A stretch of 12,779 nucleotides of DNA from Desulfobulbaceae bacterium (GTDB lineage Bacteria; Desulfobacterota; Desulfobulbia; Desulfobulbales; SURF-16). This document shows positions 1 through 5,266 of the stretch, one piece after another (the first letter of the stretch is position 1; every line of letters starts with the position of its first letter). Position numbers and translations under genes: made by a program. The notes below the pieces were generated by a model, which was not told the origin of the DNA, made no database searches, and saw only the letters and a list, made by a program, of their open reading frames with translations. The stretch is taken from the NCBI GenBank assembly GCA_024763495.1, contig JANTFJ010000032.1:1-12779 (forward strand), written 5' to 3'.

Positions 1-95
1 GGGATGCCGCCATGTGCCCGTTTCAACGCTCGCGATAATACATCAAGTATATCGCGGCGTTTAAACGGGTGCAGGGTGGTGTTCATGGAGCGCTT
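1..95 (+). repeat. MITE-like repeat, copy 1 (left part cut off by window start)
   Basis: This is the right part of a dispersed repeat also found at 2784-2929, 4789-4886 (inverted) and 12684-12779. Bases 1-38 match 12742-12779 at 37 of 38 positions. Bases 17-29 pair with 57-69 with one mismatch, and 31-37 pair with 50-56, giving a long hairpin around a short A/T-rich loop. The stretch after it, through gtgttcatggagcgctta, matches the right end of the other copies and ends with the terminal motif agcgct at 89-94. The left terminal repeat lies outside the window. No coding potential was seen. Between it and rph (96-201) I recognise nothing firm. Confidence 0.8.
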
Positions 96-201
96 ACCAT
101 GACATTTATGCTTGAAATATAACTATATTCTCCGGATGCGCAACAAAGTTATTGCCTATTTTGTCTTGCTTCCTGCCTGGTAATTTATTACAGAGTACTC
201 C

Positions 202-906
202 ATGCGAAAAAAGAAACGGCAAAATAATGCATTGCGTCCGGTAAGCATTGAACGTAATTTTCAGCCACATGCGGCTGGTTCCATACTGTTTAAAATGGGC
301 AATACCCATGTTATCTGTTCTATAACTGTTGAAGATGGAGTACCATCTTTTTTACAGGACAGCGGTCAGGGATGGATAACGGCTGAATATGGGATGTTAC
401 CCTGTTCTACCAACAGCAGAATGGGAAGAGAGGCGGTTCGGGGGCGATCCGGGCGTACCTATGAAATTCAACGACTTATCGGTCGTTCCCTGCGAATGAT
501 GGTTGATTTAAACAAACTTGGAGAAATCACCCTGCGAGTTGATTGTGATGTATTAAATGCTGACGGCGGTACTCGTACGGCATCAATAACCGGCGCGGCC
601 CTTGTTTTGGCTGATGTTTTGCGTTCTCTCCGAGAACAGGGAAAAATCGGCAAAACAGACATCCTGCCCCTGGCCGCGATCAGTGCCGGAATTGTTGACG
701 GTGAAGCAATGCTTGACCTGGATTACGGTGAAGATTCCAGGGCGGATGCGGATGCCAATTTTGTCATGGCCGGTAATGGAAGATTAGTTGAGCTGCAGTG
801 TACTGCCGAAGGCCGTCCCATTTCTCGATCCGAATTTGAACAGTTAACTGAACTGGCCTGGAAAGGAGTAAGTGAATTACTGCATCTCTGGTCAAAGAAA
901 GTATGA
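202..906 (+). CDS. rph: Ribonuclease PH
   Basis: This is a phosphate-dependent 3'-5' exoribonuclease that trims the 3' ends of tRNA precursors and other structured RNAs in the cytoplasm, using inorganic phosphate and releasing nucleoside diphosphates; the family forms a hexameric ring. The 234 residues are close to the usual 230-245 and form one RNase PH domain. Visible family blocks are GQGWITAEYGMLP (residues 55-67), SGRTYEIQRLIGRSLR (83-98), DCDVLNADGGTRTASITG (114-131, phosphate-site GGTRT) and an acidic cluster in LDLDYGEDSRADAD (171-184) expected to bind metal. The N-terminus is lysine-rich and has KR where many homologues have GR at residues 5-6. The ATG is the first start after an in-frame TAA at 181-183; no strong ribosome binding site is visible. 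The stop overlaps the tgt start by 4 bp (ATGA), so the two are probably co-translated. Confidence 0.97.
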   Translation: MRKKKRQNNALRPVSIERNFQPHAAGSILFKMGNTHVICSITVEDGVPSFLQDSGQGWITAEYGMLPCSTNSRMGREAVRGRSGRTYEIQRLIGRSLRMMVDLNKLGEITLRVDCDVLNADGGTRTASITGAALVLADVLRSLREQGKIGKTDILPLAAISAGIVDGEAMLDLDYGEDSRADADANFVMAGNGRLVELQCTAEGRPISRSEFEQLTELAWKGVSELLHLWSKKV

Positions 907-2015
907 GTTCGCCTTTTACCCTCCATTGCCGGTCATCTTACGGCGCGGCCCGGCGCGGCGAGGTAAAAACCAGCCACGGGGTGTTTCAAACCCCGGTATT
1001 TATGCCGGTAGGCACTCAAGCCACGGTCAAGGGAGTTACTCCGGAAAACCTGCTTGAACTGGGGGCGCAAATTATTCTGGCCAACACCTATCATCTCTTT
1101 ATCCGGCCCGGTCATGAGCTGATTCGTCAGCTTGGCGGACTGCATAAATTTATGAACTGGCAGGGGCCGATTTTAACTGACAGCGGCGGCTTTCAGATTT
1201 TTTCCCTGAAGGATCTTGCCAAAATCAGCGAGGAAGGCGCTGCCTTTAAATCTCATCTTGACGGCAGCAGTCTTTTTTTAACTCCCGAGGATGCCATCAA
1301 GGTGCAGGAGGCCCTGGGTTCGGATATCATGATGTCTCTTGATACCTGTATTCCCTATCCGGCCACCAGAGAGGAAACCGTTGCCGCCACGGCCTTGACA
1401 GGACGCTGGGCTCGCCGTTGCCGGACAGCGCAACAACAGGACACGGGGCAGTTGCTTTTCGGCATTGTCCAGGGCGGCATGTTTGCCGATCTCCGCCAAC
1501 AGGCCGTGGATGAGCTGTTGGACATCGGCTTTGACGGCTATGCTCTGGGCGGACTCAGCGTCGGCGAACCCCAGGAGTTGATGCGGGAGATGACCGAGGC
1601 CGGGGCCGCCATGCTGCCGGCTGATTATCCCCGTTATCTGATGGGAGTCGGCACCCCGGAAGATTTAGTAGAATCGGTTTTTCGCGGTATTGATATGTTT
1701 GATTGCGTTATGCCCACTCGTAACGCCAGAAATGGAATGCTCTTTACATCCAGAGGGAAGCTTGTTATAAAAAACGCCAAATTTCGTCAAGACCCTAAAC
1801 CCCTTGATGAAAACTGTGACTGCTATACCTGCCGTAATTATTCCCGCAGCTATCTCCGCCATCTTTATATGGCCCGGGAAATACTGGCAATGCAGCTTAA
1901 TACCATTCACAATCTGCATTATTTTGTCAATCTTATGGCTGATATCCGCCAGGCCATTGAGGCTGACAGGTTTGAAAAATTTAGAAAAACATTTTATGCT
2001 ATGAGAACTGATTAA
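903..2015 (+). CDS. tgt: tRNA-guanine(34) transglycosylase (queuine/preQ1)
   Basis: This enzyme exchanges guanine at wobble position 34 of GUN-anticodon tRNAs (Asp, Asn, His, Tyr) for preQ1, a step of queuosine synthesis. The 370 residues match the bacterial family (about 375) as a single TIM barrel. Visible are PVGTQATVKGV (35-45), LTDSGGFQIFSL (91-102) with D93 as the likely general base, FGIVQGG (186-192), LGGLSVGEP (215-223), and DMFDCVMPTRNARNG (264-278) with D267 as the expected nucleophile. Zinc ligands C305, C307, C310 and H336 are in place. Its ATG overlaps the rph stop codon. In Desulfobacterota tgt commonly sits in a queA-tgt-yajC-secDF group; here queA is not next to it, and yajC follows after a small mobile element. 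Confidence 0.97.
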   Translation: MSSPFTLHCRSSYGAARRGEVKTSHGVFQTPVFMPVGTQATVKGVTPENLLELGAQIILANTYHLFIRPGHELIRQLGGLHKFMNWQGPILTDSGGFQIFSLKDLAKISEEGAAFKSHLDGSSLFLTPEDAIKVQEALGSDIMMSLDTCIPYPATREETVAATALTGRWARRCRTAQQQDTGQLLFGIVQGGMFADLRQQAVDELLDIGFDGYALGGLSVGEPQELMREMTEAGAAMLPADYPRYLMGVGTPEDLVESVFRGIDMFDCVMPTRNARNGMLFTSRGKLVIKNAKFRQDPKPLDENCDCYTCRNYSRSYLRHLYMAREILAMQLNTIHNLHYFVNLMADIRQAIEADRFEKFRKTFYAMRTD

Positions 2016-2027
2016 CGCAATCAAAAC

Positions 2028-2224
2028 GTAACTACTCATGGGATAAGCACCTGATGGTAAATGTTCGGTCAGCACTATCCGAATATTTACACCTGATGAT
2101 TGCAAATCTCAGTATTTGTAACTGGCTACAGGTATCGTAGATTTTTGTCATCAGACCGGTGCCGCCATAGTCATACGTAAACCGGGCTGATGGCGGAAAT
2201 ATGCGGTGCCCAGTGAGCAGTTAC
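2028..2224. mobile_element. 197-bp MITE with GTAA...TTAC ends and 8-bp target duplication (IS66-like)
   Basis: The element begins gtaactactcatggg and its other end, read in reverse complement, begins gtaactgctcactggg, giving imperfect terminal inverted repeats of about 15-16 bp. It is flanked by a perfect 8-bp direct repeat, atcaaaac, at 2020-2027 and 2225-2232. GTAA termini with an 8-bp duplication are the known hallmarks of the IS66 family. The element has no transposase and no supported ORF, so it would be moved in trans. Its interior contains further imperfect inverted repeats, for example ggtaaatgttcgg near 2056-2068 against ccgaatatttacacc near 2079-2093. Removing the element and one duplication leaves about 100 bp between tgt and yajC. 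Confidence 0.82.
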
Positions 2225-2270
2225 ATCAAAACAATGAATACGAGAGACTTTTGATCAGCTACAGCCATTG

Positions 2271-2298
2271 TCTGTCCTCTGTCTTCTGTTCTCTGTCT
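2271..2298 (+). repeat. Tandem heptamer tctgtYY x4 before yajC
   Basis: Four consecutive 7-bp units read tctgtcc, tctgtct, tctgttc and tctgtct, followed by a partial tct. The tract is pyrimidine-rich on the coding strand and ends six bases before the yajC ribosome binding site. It probably lies in the yajC leader. Its function is unknown; a different pyrimidine-rich repeat precedes recA in the same way. Confidence 0.85.
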
Positions 2299-2304
2299 TC
2301 TAAC

Positions 2305-2311
2305 AAGGAGG
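2305..2311 (+). promoter_or_regulatory. Ribosome binding site of yajC
   Basis: aaggagg is a full Shine-Dalgarno match, with 9 bases between it and the ATG at 2321. It fixes the yajC start and is one of only two strong ribosome binding sites in the window. Confidence 0.9.
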
Positions 2312-2320
2312 TTTTTTAAT

Positions 2321-2659
2321 ATGATATCAATTGCTTACGCAGCAGGAACAGGCACGGCTCCTGCCGGCAGTCCCCTTGGTGGGCTGATTCCGATGATTTT
2401 GATTTTTGCTGTTTTTTATTTTCTGCTTATCCGGCCTCAACAGAAAAAGGCCAAGGAGCATCAGGCATTTCTGCAAAGTTTAAAGAAGGGTGAGGCCGTT
2501 GTTACCAGTGGTGGACTGCATGGGGTTATCAAGGGCTTGACCGATAAAGTCGTAACCCTGGAAATTGCTGAAAATGTCAGGGTTAAACTTTCCAGGGCCA
2601 ATGTTCTCTCTCCGGCATCAGCCCTGAAAAAAAATGATAACTGTAAATCCGGGGCATGA
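2321..2659 (+). CDS. yajC: Preprotein translocase subunit YajC
   Basis: This is a small inner-membrane protein that associates with SecDF and the SecYEG translocon in protein export and membrane insertion. The 112 residues match the family (about 110). A short, small-residue-rich N-terminus (1-20) leads into one transmembrane segment at about 21-37, followed at once by the diagnostic basic motif RPQQKKAKEHQ (38-48). The soluble domain includes KKGEAVVTSGGLHGVI (55-70) and the typical alternation up to VRVKLSRANV (86-95). The start is set by a strong ribosome binding site. secD and secF normally follow yajC; here they do not, and the next gene points the other way. Confidence 0.95.
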   Translation: MISIAYAAGTGTAPAGSPLGGLIPMILIFAVFYFLLIRPQQKKAKEHQAFLQSLKKGEAVVTSGGLHGVIKGLTDKVVTLEIAENVRVKLSRANVLSPASALKKNDNCKSGA

Positions 2660-2670
2660 GGGCTGAAGCG

Positions 2671-2695
2671 TTAGTTTTACCGGCGGTAAAACTAA
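2671..2695. other. 11-bp perfect hairpin after yajC
   Basis: ttagttttacc at 2671-2681 pairs perfectly with ggtaaaactaa at 2685-2695 across a 3-base loop. It starts 12 bases after the yajC stop. No T-run follows on either strand, so it is not a textbook intrinsic terminator. It may protect the yajC mRNA 3' end or weakly terminate transcription. Confidence 0.6.
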
Positions 2696-2696
2696 G

Positions 2697-2727
2697 CCAG
2701 CATGGCTGGATCAAATTTTTTCCAGCC
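2697..2727. other. Overlapping, mutually exclusive small hairpins
   Basis: ccagc (2697-2701) can pair with gctgg (2705-2709), while ggctgga (2704-2710) can instead pair with tccagcc (2721-2727) across a T-rich loop. The two pairings share 2705-2709, so only one can form. The T-run lies in the loop of the second hairpin rather than after it, so a terminator call is uncertain. The region lies between convergent genes, where some transcript-ending structure would be expected. Confidence 0.4.
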
Positions 2728-2783
2728 CCCCCGTACATGTTTTCAGGTATCAAGTCACTTGAAATTAACTGATTGTCTCATTC

Positions 2784-2929
2784 GACAGCGCTCAATAAAG
2801 TACCCCCAGGCGGCACATAACTGTAAGGGGGGGGCAGGAACGCCGCCACGCAGGTGCTCCACGCCCTGCGATATAGATCGGTATATCGCAGGGTTGAAAC
2901 GCGTGCAGGGTAGTACTTATGGAGCGCTT
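2784..2929 (+). repeat. MITE-like repeat, copy 2 (complete)
   Basis: This is the most complete copy. The left end reads agcgctcaataaagtac (2787-2803), and the right end in reverse complement reads agcgctccataagtac (ending at 2928), giving terminal inverted repeats of about 16 bp. The centre holds a perfect 12-bp stem, ccctgcgatata (2864-2875) against tatatcgcaggg (2882-2893), with a 6-base loop. A run of eight G lies at 2827-2834. No clear target duplication was found. It ends about 10 bp after the stop codon of the U32 gene on the other strand, so it may contribute to ending both convergent transcripts. It encodes no supported protein. Confidence 0.85.
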
Positions 2930-2938
2930 AAAAAATAT

Positions 2939-4201
2939 TTATTCTCGGACAGCCTCCCGGCTCAGACGATTACCAATTTTTCTGACCAGCCCATATTCCT
3001 CCCAGTTGATTAAGGGGTCAGTATCCAGAAATACCTGGCTGCCGGGCTGGACCTGATCCAATTCCCGGCCCGACATGTCACGGATACTTCTGATGGTAAA
3101 ATCCTGGTTTGCCAGACCCTGTGCCATGTATTGCAGTTGATCACCCGGCTCTATTTTATGACGTACCGCGAAAAATATCCGGCCATCTTTTTTGCCGATC
3201 AGCATGGCCGGGACATATACCTGATCAACTCTCGGTCCTTCATAGAGCATATCATCCCGCCCAGGCGGGCCATCCATGAAATTTTCAGTATATCCCCTGG
3301 AGCCCAGTTTCATAATTTCGCTCATGAATTCCGGCCCAAGCCCTGGAACCTGATCAGGATTATCCCTTAATGACTGGTTTATATAATCCAGGGCGGCCCG
3401 GTAAATTCTCACCAGGCCGCCGGCATAATAAATTCCCTTCATCCGGCCTTCAATTTTCAGCGAATCAACCCCGGCGGCAAGCAGTTCCGGCAGCCGGTTG
3501 ATAAGGCAAAGATCCTTGCTGTTAAAAATATAGGTTCCTCGTCTATCTTCCTCCACAGGAAAATACTGGCCTGGCCGCTTACGTTCTTCCAAACGGTAGC
3601 TGTAACGACAGGGATGAGCGCACAGTCCCCGGTTGGCATCCCGTCCGGTAAGATATAGGCTCAGCAGGCAGCGGCCAGAGTATGAAATACAGAGAGCGCC
3701 ATGCACGAATATTTCAATTTTTGCCTTGATTTTTTCTCTGATTAAACTGATTTCATCAAGACCAAGCTCCCTGGCCAGGTTTATTCGGCTGACCCCCTGT
3801 TCCTGCCAGAAAAGGGCGCTGTTCCAGTTGGTCACATTGGCCTGGGTGGAGAGATGAAGGGACATGGCCGGGATAATTTTTTTGGCCAGCCGGATAATTC
3901 CTGGATCAGAGATAATCAGGCCGTCAACCTCAATTTCGGCCAGGAAACGCAGATAGCCGGCAAGTTTGTCAAAATCCCGGTTATGGGCAAAAATATTGAC
4001 CGTGACAAAGAGACGGGCCTGGTTGTCATGGCAGAAGCTGACGGCCTTACGCAGTTCATCCTCGTTAAAATTACCGGCATGGGCCCGGAGGCTGAACTGT
4101 TTGCCGCCCAGATAAACGGCATCTGCCCCGTAATGAATGGCGATTTTCAATTTTTCCAGATTTCCGGCCGGGGCCAGTAGTTCGCAGTGAGGGTGTTTCA
4201 T
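2939..4201 (-). CDS. U32 family protein, TrhP/YegQ-like (tRNA U34 hydroxylation)
   Basis: The protein belongs to the former 'peptidase U32' family. Characterised members (TrhP/YegQ, RlhA, UbiU/V) are iron-sulfur proteins of prephenate- or O2-linked hydroxylation rather than proteases; TrhP makes 5-hydroxyuridine at tRNA position 34. The length of 420 residues fits the TrhP size class and is too short for RlhA. Residues, counted from the chosen ATG, include ELLAPAGNLEKLKIAIHYGA near the N-terminus, the family signature EIFVHGALCISYSGRCLLS (163-181), and cysteines at 171, 178, 194, 198 and 232 that could hold a 4Fe-4S cluster. I chose the ATG at 4201 because homologues begin just before ELLAPAG; a GTG at 4216, overlapping the upstream gene by 11 bp, is possible. 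The ATG lies 4 bp after the stop of the upstream cysteine-cluster gene, so the two form an operon. The exact substrate is not proven by sequence. Confidence 0.85.
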   Translation of the reverse strand: MKHPHCELLAPAGNLEKLKIAIHYGADAVYLGGKQFSLRAHAGNFNEDELRKAVSFCHDNQARLFVTVNIFAHNRDFDKLAGYLRFLAEIEVDGLIISDPGIIRLAKKIIPAMSLHLSTQANVTNWNSALFWQEQGVSRINLARELGLDEISLIREKIKAKIEIFVHGALCISYSGRCLLSLYLTGRDANRGLCAHPCRYSYRLEERKRPGQYFPVEEDRRGTYIFNSKDLCLINRLPELLAAGVDSLKIEGRMKGIYYAGGLVRIYRAALDYINQSLRDNPDQVPGLGPEFMSEIMKLGSRGYTENFMDGPPGRDDMLYEGPRVDQVYVPAMLIGKKDGRIFFAVRHKIEPGDQLQYMAQGLANQDFTIRSIRDMSGRELDQVQPGSQVFLDTDPLINWEEYGLVRKIGNRLSREAVRE

Positions 4202-4205
4202 GTTA

Positions 4206-4748
4206 TTACTTGTCACTCAAAAGCACGGCAGCCACGGGCCAGCGACCAGCCCCTGATTCCTTGCCGCCCAGCTCAAGTGAATATTGATAAAGGCTCTGCT
4301 GCAGGGGATCAAGGTTAATAGTTGGATATGATTTTCCCTTGCTGAAACCGGAAAGACCGCAGACATGGCCGCTGCTATTAATGATAGTAGGTATCCCGTA
4401 AGTACGGCAGTTAACCGGACGGGCCTGATAACAACTGCACAAGCCTTCGCTGTTCAGCAGCGGGCAGCGGATACGGGCTGTGGAAGGATTGTGGTCGGCG
4501 GTACTGAAGAGCTGTTGCCATTCCTCAAGGGCCTGCTCGGCCCGGGCGTGAACTATTTTTTTTATTTCGGTGTCAAGCTCCCGGCAACAATGGGCCATAT
4601 AAGCCGCTTCAACATAGGAGACATCAAATACGGCTGAACAGCAGTCAGTGCAACCAGGTCGGCATTTTACCTCAGACGGGAACTGTATACGCACCAGACC
4701 GGCTGTCTCATCGACATATTTATATAATTTTTTCAGATTGGTAAACAT
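4206..4748 (-). CDS. YkgJ-type CxxxCxxCC cysteine-cluster protein
   Basis: This is a small cytoplasmic protein of the CxxCxxCC (YkgJ/UPF0153-like) family, thought to bind zinc or an iron-sulfur cluster; its reaction is unknown. With the chosen start it has 180 residues. The N-terminal KLYKYVDETAGLVRIQFP leads to the cluster KCRPGCTDCCSAVFDVS with cysteines at 29, 33, 36 and 37. Later comes RCPLLNSEGLCSCYQARPVNC, with cysteines at 95, 104, 106 and 114. The frame is open upstream to a GTG at 4811 and also has an ATG at 4799, but both lie in MITE copy 3 and the added residues look unrelated to the family. I therefore prefer the ATG at 4748, though none of the starts has a clear ribosome binding site. 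Its close coupling to the U32 gene suggests a shared role, perhaps metal-cluster supply or tRNA modification; this is inference. Confidence 0.82.
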   Translation of the reverse strand: MFTNLKKLYKYVDETAGLVRIQFPSEVKCRPGCTDCCSAVFDVSYVEAAYMAHCCRELDTEIKKIVHARAEQALEEWQQLFSTADHNPSTARIRCPLLNSEGLCSCYQARPVNCRTYGIPTIINSSGHVCGLSGFSKGKSYPTINLDPLQQSLYQYSLELGGKESGAGRWPVAAVLLSDK

Positions 4749-4788
4749 TTTTTCGTTAGTAGAAGATTCAGGGGATTGAGTTAAAGGG

Positions 4789-4886
4789 AAGCGCTTCATG
4801 AACACCACCACGCGCTTGGCAGTATCCCTGAATCCCTTACAGTTATGGGGTGTCGCCGCCTGGGTGTACTTTATTGAGCGCTGTCG
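4789..4886 (-). repeat. MITE-like repeat, copy 3 (inverted, internally deleted)
   Basis: Read on the minus strand, this copy starts cgacagcgctcaataaagta (from 4886), nearly identical to the left end of copy 2, and passes through ataactgtaagg. It ends gtggtgttcatgaagcgctt (4808-4789), matching the right end of copy 1. It is about 98 bp against 146 bp for copy 2 because the central palindrome is missing. The right terminal repeat contains the in-frame ATG at 4799 and the GTG at 4811, possible alternative starts of the cysteine-cluster gene. Confidence 0.85.
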
Positions 4887-5004
4887 GTTAAAGAGCTATT
4901 TGACCTCAGCCATTTGAAATGGTAAATGGTTAGTTCGTGTCTGCCGGTCAAGCATCATTACCAAGGGTGATATCCGTACCCGGAACAACCTCCGACCTGT
5001 AGAA

Positions 5005-5072
5005 AGCCCAGCCCTCCGGGCGATAAAATTTGAAGCAAAGATCATAGTACGAATCGCCCGGAGGGCTGGGCT
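5005..5072. repeat. Perfect 19-bp inverted repeat
   Basis: agcccagccctccgggcga (5005-5023) is the exact reverse complement of tcgcccggagggctgggct (5054-5072), separated by 30 A/T-rich bases. The arms are much more GC-rich than the spacer and the surrounding DNA. It lies mid-way in the divergent intergenic region between the cysteine-cluster gene and mnmA. No T-run follows on the plus strand. It could be a REP-like element, a small transposon derivative or a strong RNA hairpin; sequence alone does not decide. Confidence 0.85.
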
Positions 5073-5083
5073 CCTGGAGGGAC

Positions 5084-5095
5084 ATCAAATTTGAT
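5084..5095. promoter_or_regulatory. 12-bp perfect palindrome, possible operator
   Basis: atcaaatttgat is perfectly self-complementary. It lies 12 bases beyond the 19-bp inverted repeat and about 170 bp upstream of mnmA. The length and symmetry would suit a dimeric regulator, but no family is recognised and an A/T-rich palindrome of this size can arise by chance. Confidence 0.3.
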
Positions 5096-5198
5096 ATAAC
5101 CGAAAATATTGGACACAGCACCTGATTTTCGTGAAAAAACTTAAAAAAACAAGTAACAGAGTGGTGTAATCAGTGTGTGAGTTCATGTATCATAAAAT

Positions 5199-5255
5199 GT
5201 AACTATTCAGCTCCACTTCATCCGGAGTCGACGTTTATGCCCTTATAGTAGTTAC
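5199..5255. mobile_element. 57-bp GTAA...TTAC remnant upstream of mnmA
   Basis: The sequence starts gtaactattcag and ends so that its reverse complement starts gtaactactataag, sharing gtaacta at both ends with each other and with the 197-bp element at 2028. The flanking octamers cataaaat (5191-5198) and ctgaaaat (5256-5263) agree at 6 of 8 positions, compatible with a decayed 8-bp duplication. The interior contains ctcc...ggag symmetry. It ends 11 bp before the mnmA ATG, so it could affect the mnmA leader. Confidence 0.45.
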
Positions 5256-5266
5256 CTGAAAATGAA

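Noticed and set aside
96..201. A sigma-70 promoter for rph (ttgtct or ttgaaa boxes with A/T-rich -10 candidates)
   Set aside because: Several weak combinations are possible and none is clearly better; the A/T-rich background makes a call unsafe.
202..906. Defective RNase PH because the N-terminal GR is KR
   Set aside because: All other conserved blocks, including GGTRT and the acidic cluster, are intact, and the N-terminus is variable in the family.
1665..2105. Minus-strand open frame over the 3' half of tgt and part of the 197-bp element
   Set aside because: It is antisense to conserved tgt codons and continues into a mobile element; the protein shows no domain.
2660..2938. CRISPR-like repeats
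   Set aside because: The repeats here are dispersed inverted-repeat elements, not regularly spaced direct repeats with unique spacers, and no cas gene is present.
2702..3013. Plus-strand open frame spanning MITE copy 2 and the 3' end of the U32 gene
   Set aside because: It is made of repeat sequence, including the G8 run, plus antisense bases; there is no ribosome binding site and no plausible protein.
5096..5198. Promoter boxes for mnmA (ttggac and cataaaat-like sequences)
   Set aside because: The spacing and -10 quality are poor and a mobile remnant lies between them and the gene; not enough to annotate.
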